The notes under the pieces: model-generated
What the model was told of the DNA's origin: nothing
Seen by the model: the letters and a program-made list of their open reading frames with translations, nothing else
Databases searched by the model: none
Shown: one piece after another, positions 10,092 to 19,559 of the stretch
Numbering within the stretch: position 1 is the stretch's first letter
Layout: each line of letters opens with the position of its first letter
Assembly: GCF_000321225.1 (NCBI RefSeq)
Contig: NW_004452181.1
Location: forward strand, 372,001-436,000
DNA from: Odobenus rosmarus divergens
Lineage: Eukaryota > Chordata > Mammalia > Carnivora > Odobenidae
Reading direction: 5' to 3'
DNA: 64,000 nucleotides
Position numbers and translations under genes: made by a program

Positions 10092-10240
10092 TGTTACGGA
10101 CTGAATTTTGTGTCCCCCCCAAATTCATATATTGAAATCCTGACTCCCAGTGTGATAGTGTTAGGAGGTGGGGCCTTTGGGAGGGGAGTAGGTCATGAGG
10201 GTGGAGCCCTCATGAATGAGATTAAAGACCTTATAGAAGA

Positions 10241-10810
10241 CATTGGGGAGGGTATGTGCTATTGTGAGCGCTGTGAATTGTGTAAGACTGTTGAATCACA
10301 CACCTGTACCTCTGAAACAAATAATACATTATATGTAAAAAAAAAAAAAAGATAGCAGGAAGGGAAAAATGAAATGGGGGAAATTGGAGGGGGAGATGAA
10401 CCATGAGAGACCATGGACTCTGAGAAACAAACTGAGGGTTCTAGAGGGAAGGGGGGGGGGGGATGGGTTAGCCTGGTGATGGGTATTAAAGAGGGCATGT
10501 GCTGAATGGAGCACTGGGTGTTATACGCAAACAATGAGTCATGGAACACTACATCAGAAACTAATGATGTGGGACGCCTGGGTGGCTCAGTCGTTAAGCG
10601 TCTGCCTTCGGGCCAGGTCATGATCCCAGGGTCCTGGGATCGAGTCCCACATTGTGCTCCTTGCTCAGTGAGGAGCCTGCTTCTCTCTCTCCCTTTGCTG
10701 CTCCCCCTGCTTGTGCTCTCTCTCTCTGAAATATAAATAAATAAAAATCTAAAAAAAAAAAAACTAATGATGTAATATATTGTGATTAACATAACATTAA
10801 AAAAAAAAAA
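10241..10810 (+). mobile_element. Young 5'-truncated L1 3' end inside the MaLR LTR
   Basis: Carnivore-type L1 3' UTR: GGGGAGGGTATGTGCTATTG, AATTGTGTAAGACTGTTGAA, an internal A-run, AACCATGAGAGACCATGGAC, GACTCTGAGAAACAAACTGA, a 12-G run at 10451-10462, TGGTGATGGGTATTAAAGAG and GCACTGGGTGTTATACGC, then a poly(A) tail. A perfect 14-base target-site duplication GACCTTATAGAAGA lies at 10227-10240 and 10811-10824. The element is split by a SINE. No ORF2 remains. The purine-rich, G-run-containing UTR is a known L1 3' UTR feature. Confidence 0.95.
10571..10760 (+). mobile_element. Can-SINE (SINEC), plus strand, inside L1
   Basis: GGGACGCCTGGGTGGCTCAG (A box), ATGATCCCAGGGTCCTGGGA, GGATCGAGTCCC (B box) and a TAAATAAATAAAAATCT tail with poly(A). 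A perfect 13-base target-site duplication AAACTAATGATGT lies at 10558-10570 and 10761-10773, taken from L1 3' UTR sequence. This is the innermost and youngest layer of the nest. Confidence 0.97.
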
Positions 10811-11027
10811 GACCTTATAGAAGAGACCCCAGAGAGATCCCTTGCCCTTTCTGCCACCTGACTGAGATGGCTGTCTATGAGCCAGGAGGTAGGGCCTAAC
10901 CAGACTTTGAATCTGCTGGCATTTTGATCTTTGACTTCCAGTCTCCAAAACTGTGGGAAATGAATGTTTGCTGTTGAAGCACCCAGTCTGTGGTATTTTT
11001 GTTATAGCCACCTGAACAGACTGAAGA

Positions 11028-12169
11028 CCCTGGGTATGATCTAGCAGCCAGTGGGCTTGAGCAGGGGAGAGAGCAGGGCTGTACTTGGCTGGATCATGGA
11101 AGCAGTAAGCAGTGTAAGCTTTAAAAGGAAGTTCACATAGTGGAGTTGGGGGCTGGATATACAGATCGATCCTGGGCTGGGAGTCTATAGGCAGATATGG
11201 AGAGCTTACAAGAGTGTGCTATATTTGAAACCCTGTTTGGCTCTTCAGATATAAATTCTCTAGAAATTTTGCCCCTATAGGGAAAAATAATTCCCCCTGT
11301 TCTGGCATAAGAAACTTGGGAGAAATGTAAATATATGTAATCCTGTTTTTAACATATATTTTCAGTGATATTGTCACTTAAAAATTTATGAGTGTAAACA
11401 CTTATTAATTATAAATTGTTGATAATGTATGCATAGAGCTATGAAAACATAGAACAGAGTCATATGCTTTCAGTAGAAAATGAGTTCTTTATTTAAAAAG
11501 TTACATCATTTTTAGAACATAGAACATCCATTTTGGATACTCAGGGAACCAGATCAGGGGATCTACTAAGGCCCTGTAGCTCTGAAGCTCTATGAAAATG
11601 CATCTCCTTATTTTCCATCGAGTAAGATGGCTAAACAATTCCCTAAAACTCTGTCTGTTCATTGGTTGTGCTGTCTCTAGCTGTCTCTAACTAACATTGA
11701 CTAAGAATTGCATTTTTCTCTCTCCTGACTTAGATTTAAATCTTGTAATCTCCGCTGGGAAGTGAGCTGTATCATCTTGAGAAATCAGACCACAGAGCTG
11801 GGCCTGCTGCTGGCAGACTGGGTCATCTTTAATCACTTAACCCTGCATATCAAAGGATGGGTCATAGCAGCAGATTCCTCCTCAAGAATTTGCCATGGCA
11901 GATTTTCTCAAGGAAGAGCTGGGAGTTAAAATGAAGCAGAGTGTGTACAGCAAAAACCTTGCCTTGTAAGTTGACTTTATATGCCTACACACTTGACTGG
12001 TTTTATGTGTATGCCCACGGAACTCTCTTTTATGGGCCTGTGTCCATGTCTGGGACATGTGTGGCTGTGATGTGTATGTACACGTATTTAACATGAGAAT
12101 GTGCAGGGTGCCTGTGAGTGTGTGAATGTGTTGTGTGTTTAAGGAAAATTCTTTCCTGTCTTATGGAAT
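11028..12169. other. Unassigned, mostly unique DNA
   Basis: Mostly AT-rich between 11330 and 11520. GCTGTCTCTAGCTGTCTCTAAC is a small tandem duplication near 11671-11692. A GT-rich patch at 12095-12140 is too impure to call. No gene or transposon recognised. Confidence 0.4.
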
Positions 12170-12695
12170 AAGATCCAGGCTGTTTAAGGCTGTTTGAAAA
12201 CATGGCCATAAAAATTCCCTTTATACCCTTGGGTAGGGCCCTTTTAAACAGACTCTGGATTTGTCCACGTGCTTTTGTTTAGTCAATGGAACGTTACCAG
12301 ATGTGACACAGAGATCTGAAAGGCAGTTATACGTTGAAGTTGTCTTCTCCTGCTGCTCTTGGGAACCCTTAACCAACACAATGTTGAGGAACTAGGGCAA
12401 GCCTGCTGGAGACATGTGGCTCAGTGACACCTGCCACCCCAGCTGAGAGCCACCACCAATTGCCAAATAGTGAATGAAGCCATCCTGGACCAAGCAGCCC
12501 GCATCCCACGTGTGAACTCTGTGCAGCCATGGGAGTGAGACCAGAGGAGGCTGGTGGGAGAACTGCCCTGCTGAGCCAAGCCCTCATTGCCCACCCACAT
12601 AATCCTGAGTTAGCACTAAATGGTTGTTGTTTTAAGTCACTAAGGTTTGGGATCTTTTGTTACACAGAAAAGACCTTATTAATAGATCTGGTTGG
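12170..12695 (+). mobile_element. MLT1-type MaLR LTR, old
   Basis: TTTAGTCAATGGAACGTTAC, CTCCTGCTGCTCTTGGGAAC, GCAAGCCTGCTGGAGACATG, AGTGAATGAAGCCATCCTGG, GGGAGTGAGACCAGAGGAGG and TGGTTGTTGTTTTAAGTCAC-TAAGGTTTGGG-TTTTGTTACACAG follow the plus order of an older MLT1 LTR (CCAATGGGACATTAGC..., GAGTGAGGCCATC..., GTTTTAAGCCACTAAGTTTTGGG). A solo LTR without internal sequence. Boundaries approximate. Confidence 0.75.
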
Positions 12696-13390
12696 TGAGA
12701 GAGGGAGAAGCCTCTCCACTGGAGGAAGAGGTGTTTGGTGAGAACTTGTAGGCATGAATCAAAAGAAGAGATGTAATTCCATGTAAACATTCTTTATAAT
12801 CCTGTTCTTATTTTATGAGTTTAAAAACATAAAAATTAGCTCTTATTGGAGGACGTACTATTAATTCTCACACAGCAATGCACATTAACGAGTCAAGCAT
12901 GGGCAGTGCCAGCATGCTCCAATAATACTTTACTGGGGCCTGGGGAAGAAAGCCAAAGAGAAACAAATCCAGGGAGGATGCTGAGAACGCTGCACTATAG
13001 AACCTGCGGCGAGGCTTTGACTTGCTCTTCAGAAGTGAAAGGATTCATCTCATCCTTGCTCCCAGTCCGTTTCCGTGGGGTGGGCAGCACTCCGCATCTA
13101 TTACCCAGGAGCTCACCCCAGGCGTCTTGACTCCTTGAAGAACAGCGCCTGTAAAACGAGGCCCTGAGAGAAACAAGATTCTCTTCCCTGCCTGAGGCCT
13201 GCCTTTCGGGAACCTGCCACTTCTTTGGATAATTGACTCTAGGGATGATTGTCCCTCTCAAGGGAGACCATGTGCACTTCCAGGGACAAGACCTTTACCC
13301 TGCAGACCACAACAGGGTATCATGATATAATGATCAGTCTATTCTAGATGACTCTACTTATCTGTAGAAACAGAGGTTGTGTGAGAAAAT
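12696..13390. other. Unassigned DNA
   Basis: No recognised repeat. An antisense frame of 88 codons and a plus frame of 94 codons overlap near 12846-13261, and neither resembles a known family. Mixed base composition. Confidence 0.4.
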
Positions 13391-13393
13391 TCT

Positions 13394-13431
13394 GTGTGTG
13401 TGTGCGTGCGTGCGTGCGAGTGTGTGCGCAA
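13394..13431. repeat. GT/GC alternating microsatellite
   Basis: TGTGTGTGTGCGTGCGTGCG then TGCGAGTGTGTGCGC: a short tract of alternating purine-pyrimidine steps, smaller than the one at 9183. Confidence 0.85.
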
Positions 13432-13817
13432 ATGCAAGAATATTGGCTCAGAAGTCAGGGCACGTGACTTTTGTCGTTCCAACTCCAGTCCTGCCGTACA
13501 AGAAATTCCTACTTGGTGTGACCTGAGGGAGTTTAGGGTAGAATCTAATCTGCTATTAATACCAGTACTTTGGGTCTGAAAGACATTTTATTTCTAAGAG
13601 TTCTGTCTTAAAACAAAGGAATACTCACAAACGCCTTTGTTATTGGTTAACACCTAAATGGAAAATAGTGGATAAGATGGGGTAGATGCTTTGGAGCTCT
13701 TAGGGAACTCTGATGCACGTGTGGATACCAACACTTACTACATTTCATACTTTACGTTTTATCTAGGCCTGGACCTGTCTAGCTTTCTTGCAAATGAATA
13801 CATGTCACACACTGCTC
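13432..13817. other. Unassigned DNA
   Basis: Unique-looking sequence of ordinary composition. No recognised repeat or gene. Confidence 0.4.
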
Positions 13818-13833
13818 AAAAGCATGTGCTATA

Positions 13834-14023
13834 GGGGCACCTGGGTGGCTCAGTTGATTAAGCAACTGCCTTCGGCTCAGGTCATGATCCTGGAGTCCCT
13901 GGATTGAGTCCCGCATTGGGCTCCCTGCTCAGCGGGGGGTCTGCTTCTCCCTCTGACCCTCCCCCCTCTCATGCTCTCTCTTTTTCTATCGCATTCTCTC
14001 TCTCAAATAAATAAAATCTTTAA
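13834..14023 (+). mobile_element. Can-SINE (SINEC), plus strand
   Basis: GGGGCACCTGGGTGGCTCAG (A box), GGTCATGATCCTGGAGTCC, GGATTGAGTCCC (B box), a CT-rich middle and CAAATAAATAAAATCTTT tail. A perfect 16-base target-site duplication AAAAGCATGTGCTATA lies at 13818-13833 and 14024-14039. Full length. Confidence 0.97.
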
Positions 14024-14179
14024 AAAAGCATGTGCTATATCAGTCAGGTAAAAGGCTCAATATGACTTATCTTCGTTCTTTTTATTTTTATTTGGTAGAT
14101 TTAAGGACATTATATATAGGAGAGAAAAAAATGATTGGTTTAATTATATTACTAGTAACACAAAAGAAACTGGCTTTGT

Positions 14180-14390
14180 TAAGTGTTAGCTATTGTCAAG
14201 CCCTCTATGAAGCCCTTTATCCATTATTATTTATCCAGTAATCTGGTTGTAGTATTACTATTCCAGTTTTCCAGATAAGGAAACTGAGATTCTTAACTAG
14301 AAGGTTGAGCTGTCTCATGTATGGTTGCTGCTAAGTGTCAGAAGTAAAACCTGAATACAGCAGGCCTGTCTGATATTAAAGCACTGCTTT
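14180..14390 (-). mobile_element. MIR SINE, antisense
   Basis: AAGTGTTAGCTATTGTCAAG, AGCCCTTTATCCATTATTAT, CAGTTTTCCAGATAAGGAAA-CTGAG and GGCCTGTCTGATATTAAAGC match the reverse complement of MIR (CCATTTTACAGATGAGGAAACTGAG in the centre). Partly overlaps the left target-site duplication of the next SINE. Confidence 0.75.
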
Positions 14391-14600
14391 TATTTTTTAA
14401 TATTTTTTAAAGAATTTATTTATTTGAGAGAGAGAGAGAGAGAGAGAGAGCGCATGAGTGGGGGGGAGGGGCACAAGGAGAGGGAGAAGCAGGCTCCCCG
14501 ATGAGCAGGGAGTCTGACTATGCGAGGCTCAATCCCAGGACCCTGGGATCATGAAAGAGCTGAAGGCAGATGCTTAACCGACTGAGCCACCAGGTGCCCA
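14391..14600 (-). mobile_element. Can-SINE (SINEC), minus strand, with (GA)n
   Basis: AAAGAATTTATTTATTTGAG, a pure (AG) run at 14425-14450, GAGAAGCAGGCTCCCCGATG, CCAGGACCCTGGGATCATGA and CCGACTGAGCCACCAGGTGC. A 10-base duplication with two mismatches (GCACTGCTTT at 14381, GCACTCCCTT at 14601) is the probable target-site duplication. The GA run expanded from the SINE's own GA-rich part. Confidence 0.95.
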
Positions 14601-15765
14601 GCACTCCCTTTGTTTTTATTTAAATTTATTATGAACGATTTCAACCACACAGAAAACTTTAGAGAACAATATAACAAACACTCATGTGCCCATCACCCAA
14701 TTTTATTAGCTCTTAATATTCTATTATACTCACTTTATATTTCATGGTATTTTTTAAGGTGGGATACTTGTCTTTAAAATTTATGTGTAGAAGTTATTTA
14801 TAGAGTCTGGATATTAGTTCTGTGGAGTGTAACTATCTTTATTTAGGGTGATAGCTAACAAGCAGAAATTTTCATTTATTTAAATGTAATCAAATGTTTA
14901 TGGTTGAGCTTTTTAGTCTCTTCAGGAATTTTTTTTGTGGTTAGTGATTTGTGGGTCCTGTTTTTGAAATATTTTCCTTTGCTACCACCAAGATAGTCTC
15001 CTTTTTCAATTTTTAGAGAGTTTCCGCCCACATCTATCTGGAATTTAATGTTTGTGAGTGCAGTGAGGTGGAGATCTACTTTCATCCCTCCAAGATGGAG
15101 AAGGACTTACCCCAGGATACTTCACTCACGAGTCCCATCTTCACCCTTGATCTACTTCTGTGCTGTATGAAAACTGCCTCTCAGCTCTGTGTTCTGTCTC
15201 ATTGTTCCGTGGTCTGTTGCTGTACCAGCACCACACTGTTGCTTCGTTAGAGAACTTGATATGGGCAGGGCACATCTCTTCACATCACTGTTCCATTTGT
15301 CCTTAGGTAATTTTGGCTTCTTACTCATGCATTTTAGGATCAGCTTGTGTAGCTCCGTAAAAAGCCCTGTCAGAATTTGGACTGTAATTGCATTGAATTA
15401 ATATATTAGTTTTGGAGTGGAATTGAACCTTTATACAGTTGAGTCTTTCCAAGCATGCAAGTGGTATACCTTTCCATTTGTTTAAGTTTCTTTTATGATT
15501 CTCAGTAACATTTTGAAAATTTCCTCTTTAAAGTTCTTACGTAGATTTTTCAGTTTTATTCTTGAGAAGTTCATCATTTTTCTTGCTATTGTAAGTGAGA
15601 TATTTTTTCCTATTATTTCTTCACATTAGTGTATAGGAATGTTATCGGTTCTTTAAAGATTATCTTTTGTACATAAGAATTGCTTAATTTTCTTATTTTT
15701 TCTAATATTTGATAGATGCCTTCAGATTTTCTATATATACAAATACATTACCACAAATAAGGCTA

Positions 15766-15948
15766 TTTTTTTATGATTTTATTTATTTGAGAGAAAGAGA
15801 GAACACAAATGGAGGCAGGGAGGAGCAGAGGGAGAAGCAGGCTCCCCACCGAGCAGGGAATCTGATGTGGGGCTCAGTCCCAGGACCCTGAGATCATGAC
15901 CGGAGTGCTGAAGGCAGCTGCCCAGCCGACGAGCCACCCAGGCGCCCC
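15766..15948 (-). mobile_element. Can-SINE (SINEC), minus strand, inside old L1
   Basis: ATGATTTTATTTATTTGAGA, GAGAAGCAGGCTCCCCACCG, CCAGGACCCTGAGATCATGA and CGAGCCACCCAGGCGCCC. Flanked by TAAGGCTA at 15758-15765 and 15949-15956, an 8-base perfect target-site duplication that extends imperfectly into T-rich DNA. Confidence 0.95.
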
Positions 15949-16350
15949 TAAGGCTAGTTTTTAATCTTCTTTTCCATTTCTTATATCTCATTCCTTAATC
16001 TTGATATTATTACTTGGCTAGGACATCTAGTATAAATGCTTTTTGTGTGCCTATTGAGAGAAAGTCATGTGATATATCTCCTTTGTATTAGAGCATCCTT
16101 ACATACCTTCGGTAAAAGTATTTTTGAAATATTTTGGAATAGTTCATGAAATTTATTTGCTTGTATTTTATTTAGGATTTTTATATCTGTGTTTGTAAGA
16201 ATGGTTTATAATTTGATTACTTGTACTACCTTTGTCACATTTTGGTATCAGTAGATGCGATGGGTAACTTTACCTTATTTTTCCTTTTTCTGAAATATTT
16301 TGTGCAAGATATGAATTGTCTGCTCCTTATAGATTTGCTAAGTTACCTTT

Positions 16351-16390
16351 AAAATTGTCTGCATCTTAAAAAAAAAATTGTCTGCATCTT
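16351..16390. repeat. 17-bp direct repeat around six A's
   Basis: AAAATTGTCTGCATCTT occurs at 16351-16367 and again at 16374-16390, separated only by six adenines. The structure equals a target-site duplication flanking nothing but a poly(A) tail. A plain slippage duplication is the alternative. Confidence 0.9.
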
Positions 16391-16525
16391 GTGTTTTTGG
16401 GGGAAGGAGATTTTGATAACTGATTCTGCTTCAGTAGTCATTAGTTTGTTCAAGTTTTCTATTTCTTCTTGAGTCAACTTTGGTCATTTATATTTTTCTA
16501 GAAAACTTCCCTTTCGTATACATTT

Positions 16526-17326
16526 TGTGGTTGCCTCCAGCTGGATGCAAGCATTGAGGTTCTTGTTCAGTATTGTTGATATTGAGGGATCTCACCGCCA
16601 GTCACAGAATCTGTGGTTGTCTAGCTTCACTTTCTGGCCACAAATCTTTGACCTTTCCCCCTCTAATTTCACTGTCTAATATCTTCACAAGCCTGTTGCC
16701 CCTGGCAGCAGGCTACCATTTTCTCCTGACTTCCTTTTGCTTACATGGGAACTCTGCCCAGCCCTGGCTTCATGCAGTGATTCTAGTGGGGTTTCTTTCT
16801 AACTTGGGAATCTCTATTCATTAACTGGCAGAAGCCAAGGTCTAACATACCAGTCCTGCTTCCATCTCAGGCTGCAGCAGACCTGTGGGTCTGTTCAATT
16901 CCTTGATTTTCTGGTCTTTTTCTGGTTCACAGCAATTGTTACCCTGTTTTTGAGCTTGGCAATGGTTTTATTGGTTTTCTCTTTTAAAATTTTAACTGTT
17001 TGTAGCAGAGAAGGTTGTTAAATATGGAAGTCATTGAGTTGTCTTGAATGGAAGTTTCCCAGCACCTACTTTTGACCACTGGACGGTAGTGCCTCTTCAA
17101 TTAATCACTCCTTTAGACAATATCCAATCATCTCTCCAGGAAATTGATGAATTATGCACAGCTTCCTGCTCCCTGGATTGAAGCAAGTGAAGTCCCTTTT
17201 GCTGAGATTACCCTTCTTCTGGACTAGCACATAAATAGAAGGGGAGGTCATGAAATCCGTCTATGAGGGTCTTTAGATGTCATGCGTCCATTTGCCCCTC
17301 CTCCTTGCTCCTCACACCCTCCATTG
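16526..17326. other. Unassigned DNA
   Basis: Unique-looking sequence. TTGAATGGAAGTTTCCCAGC and the rest match no repeat I know. No gene. Confidence 0.4.
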
Positions 17327-17438
17327 AGAGAGGAGGAAATAGAAGTTCAGGGAGCTAAGATTATTGGAGCAAAGCTTCTCTAGGTAATGAGAGACATGGG
17401 ACTAGAACACCTGGATAGCCTGATTTCAAACCTAACAT
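17327..17438 (-). mobile_element. MIR SINE, antisense, partial
   Basis: GAGGAGGAAATAGAAGTTCA, GGAGCTAAGATTATTGGAGC and GGGACTAGAACACCTGGATA-GCCTGATTTC match the reverse complement of the MIR 5' half (GAGGAAACTGAGGCTCAGAG..., GGGACTCGAACCCAGG...). Confidence 0.55.
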
Positions 17439-17454
17439 TTCCCTCACAAGATTA

Positions 17455-17625
17455 GTGGTTCTCAGCTTTGGAAGCACATTAGTAACACTGGAGATCACTT
17501 AGACATCCTAATATCCAGCCCGAATGGATTGAAAATTTTAGAGGTTGAGGTCCAGACTTTTTTTATTTTTTCTAAGCTTGCCAGGTGCTTTCTGAGGCAC
17601 AGTGAGACTGAGGAACCCCACACTG
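17455..17625 (+). mobile_element. MER5-type hAT DNA transposon (non-autonomous)
   Basis: TAGTGGTTCTCAGCTTTGGA at the 5' end, GGAGATCACTTAGACATCC in the middle and GAGACTGAGGAACCCC at the 3' end match the MER5 order (CAGTGGTTCTCAAACTT..., ...GAGAACCACTG), with terminal inverted repeats degraded at the right end. An ancient eutherian hAT-Charlie MITE with no coding sequence. Confidence 0.75.
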
Positions 17626-17699
17626 GGTGATGTCCTCTCTCTTGTTTACTCAAGCCTCCCTTTACCTTCTGTGGGTTTTTCTTTTTTCCCTAAGGGCAA

Positions 17700-17737
17700 C
17701 CTTCACCCTACAAGTAAGTGACCCTTCACCCTACAAG
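17700..17737. repeat. Short tandem duplication, 23-bp unit
   Basis: CCTTCACCCTACAAG occurs at 17700-17714 and 17723-17737, with TAAGTGAC between. A small local duplication in otherwise unique DNA. Confidence 0.9.
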
Positions 17738-18169
17738 CTGGGTCATTATTGCACTCTCCATCTTACCCTATTCTCTAGTTTCCTCCTTCCTCCCCTTTGT
17801 TTTTGATGATTAAAATTTTCAGCAGAGGATATCTGTTTTGTTGCTTCTTGATCATCATCATAACAATAACAGACTACTTTTAATTGCTCATTTAAAAACA
17901 ACATATTATTTTCCTTGGTGAGTGTGTAGATGAAATATATGTGTGCATACACACAAACATACACAAAGACATATCAGAGGGGCCTGAACACTAAATAATC
18001 ACATAGTGTGTTCAGTGCTTAGAGTTGTGTTAATCTTTGGCCTAAGAGCACATATGTGCCACAGTAACTAGACACTGGCATAAGTGTGGGGCTTTTCTAG
18101 TTCATTGCTTGCTTCCCCCAGTGTGAGCTGGTCACTTTTCTGAATCTTGCACTTGTCATCCCCTTTAAA
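17738..18169. other. Unassigned DNA
   Basis: AT-rich, with a GAAATATATGTGTGCATACA-type patch near 17930-17970. No gene or repeat recognised. Confidence 0.4.
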
Positions 18170-18198
18170 ACACAGTTTTATTATATATGTACATTTCT

Positions 18199-18374
18199 TT
18201 TTTTTTTAAAGATTTTATTTATTTATTTGAGAAAGAGAATGAGAGACAGAGAGCACGAGAGGGAAGAGGGTCAGAGGGAGAAGCAGACTCCCCGCTGAGC
18301 AGGGAGCCCGATGTGGGACTCGATCCTGGGACTCCAGGATCATGACCTGAGCTGAAGGCAGTCGCCTAACCAAC
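18199..18374 (-). mobile_element. Can-SINE, minus strand, 5'-truncated with intact TSD
   Basis: TTTAAAGATTTTATTTATTT, GAGAAGCAGACTCCCCGCTG, CTCGATCCTGGGACTCCAGG, ATCATGACCTGAGCTGAAGG and CGCCTAACCAAC. It stops there, lacking the final 18 or so bases (GAGCCACCCAGGCGCCC) that hold the 5' end with part of the A box. A perfect 11-base duplication TGTACATTTCT lies at 18188-18198 and 18375-18385. Because both duplications are present, truncation probably happened at insertion. Confidence 0.93.
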
Positions 18375-18922
18375 TGTACATTTCTAAGATTATGTTGCTT
18401 GGTTGGTTATTTTTAATTTTTTAGAAAAGAAATCATGTTGCCTGTAGTCTCCTGGAAGCAATTTTTTTCAAAAATATTGTATTGCCAAGAGTCAACCATA
18501 TTGTTGTGTGTAGCTACAGTTCATTAGTTTTGAGTGCCTCACAATATTTCATTGTGGAGTACTCTAGAATTTATTTATCAAGTTGGAATGTTTCCAAATT
18601 TTTGCTTCCAAGAATAGTACTACTATGAATACTTTTGTACATCCTTCCTGGTGCACATATGTACAAGTGTATCTTGAGCGTATACCTAGAAGTGGAATTT
18701 GGGGGTTGTAGGATATATGACATAGGACTACTTAACTTGAGATGATGCCAAATTTTTTTCCAGTAACGTGTTACTGGTTTACTCTCCCCCTGGCAATTGT
18801 GTGTATCCATATAATTTCTAACACTTGATAATGGCATCTTTTCTTCATTCTGCCAATCAAATGGGTATCAAAGGCATCTCATTATGCATTTCCTTGATAT
18901 TTCCTCAAAAGTTTATTGGCTA

Positions 18923-19063
18923 GGGGCGTCTGGGTGGCTCAGTCATTAAGCGTCTGCCTCGGGCTCCCTGCTCCGCGGGAAGCCTGCTTCTCCCTCTCCC
19001 ACTCCCCCTGCTTGTGTTCCCTCTCTCTGTCAAATAAATAAACAAAATATTTAAAAAATAAAA
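18923..19063 (+). mobile_element. Can-SINE, plus strand, with B box deleted
   Basis: GGGGCGTCTGGGTGGCTCAG and TTAAGCGTCTGCCT join directly to CGGGCTCCCTGCTCCGCGGG; the usual 45-50 bases including GGTCATGATCC and the GGATCGAGTCC B box are absent. The TCAAATAAATAAACAAAATA tail is intact. Duplication AGTTTATTGGCT (18910-18921) and AGGTTATTGGCT (19064-19075), one mismatch. The deletion joins similar TCGGCTC and TCGGGCTC motifs, which suggests a microhomology event. Confidence 0.95.
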
Positions 19064-19325
19064 AGGTTATTGGCTGTATATATATATATTTATTCTTCTG
19101 TGAGGTGGTTGTTTGTGTCTTCTGTCTCTATCATTTTTTTTTTTTTGCTCCTTATGGTTTTATAATAGTTTTTTTGTGTGTATTTTCCACACTAATCCTT
19201 AGTTGATGGTACGTGTGGCAAATATATTTTTCCAATTTGTAATTTATCTTTTCGTGTATTGCATTTGTAAGATCACATTTTGGGCATCTTCTTTCCCTTT
19301 TTTGATATCTCCCTCCATTTAACAC

Positions 19326-19559
19326 CATCAGCTGTTCTCCCCCCCTCCCCAAAGACCCAACACTTGACATAGTCATTTGATATATTCTGTAATGTCTTAT
19401 ATTTTGGTTTCACGGTTTCCAGTAACTATCTGTTAAACATGTGTTAGGACTTTCATAGGGGGGTTCTGAGGCTTAGGACTGTGGCTGGGAAGAAATATTT
19501 CCAGGCAGAGGGGCCACCCTCTCTCAGCCCAAACCTGTCTCACCCACTGCTCCATGGGC
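19326..19559. other. Unassigned DNA
   Basis: C-rich at 19336-19350, otherwise ordinary. No repeat recognised. Confidence 0.35.

Larger units (their letters stand above)
10092..11027 (+). mobile_element. MLT1-type MaLR LTR (ERVL-MaLR), interrupted by L1
   Basis: A non-coding solo LTR of the ancient MaLR group. It starts TGTTACGGACTGAATTTTGT and continues AAATTCATATATTGAAATCC, GTTAGGAGGTGGGGCCTTTG and CATGAGGGTGGAGCCCTCAT. It is broken at 10240 and resumes at 10811 with GAAGAGACCCCAGAGAG, CTTCCAGTCTCCAAAACTGT and CACCCAGTCTGTGGTATTTT, ending near GAACAGACTGAAGA. No internal retroviral region is present. The order and wording fit MLT1A/B-like LTRs. The interruption is a clean L1 insertion with its own target-site duplication. 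Confidence 0.9.
14612..16525 (-). mobile_element. Old L1 LINE, antisense ORF2 and 3' UTR, interrupted
   Basis: The antisense of a heavily decayed L1M-class element. 3' UTR-like text (GAACAATATAACAAACACTC, TGTGCCCATCACCCA) occupies 14640-14700. It then runs back through ORF2: TGTACCAGCACCACACTGTT at 15222, GGACTGTAATTGCATTGAAT at 15378, TTAGTGTATAGGAATGTTAT at 15627, CTTGGCTAGGACATCTAGTA at 16013, TTTGGTATCAGTAGATGCGA at 16241 and TATTTTTCTAGAAAACTTCC at 16491. These correspond in order to known antisense L1 ORF2 text. A SINE interrupts it at 15766. No coding capacity. Confidence 0.75.
18170..19325 (-). mobile_element. Old L1 LINE, antisense, carrying two SINEs
   Basis: Antisense L1 text in order: ACAATATTTCATTGTGGAGT near 18541, TACTATGAATACTTTTGTAC near 18620, TACCTAGAAGTGGAATTTGG near 18685, TAACACTTGATAATGGCATC near 18820, GGGTATCAAAGGCATCTCAT near 18861 and CAAATATATTTTTCCAATTT near 19219. 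These match the ORF2 3' end of older L1 (or HAL1) elements. Interrupted by SINEs at 18199 and 18923. A TA run at 19076-19090 and a T-run at 19134-19146 lie inside. Confidence 0.7.

Noticed and set aside
10259..11011. Longest open frame in the window, 250 codons antisense
   Set aside because: It runs through the MaLR LTR, the L1 3' UTR and the SINE, joining three unrelated non-coding elements; its Phe/Ser-rich runs come from poly(A) and purine tracts read in reverse.
14425..14450. (GA)13 run considered as a promoter GAGA element
   Set aside because: It is an expansion within a SINE body and has no independent regulatory context.
17071..17090. CCACTGGACGGTAG considered as a CTCF site
   Set aside because: At least three mismatches to the core motif; expected by chance.
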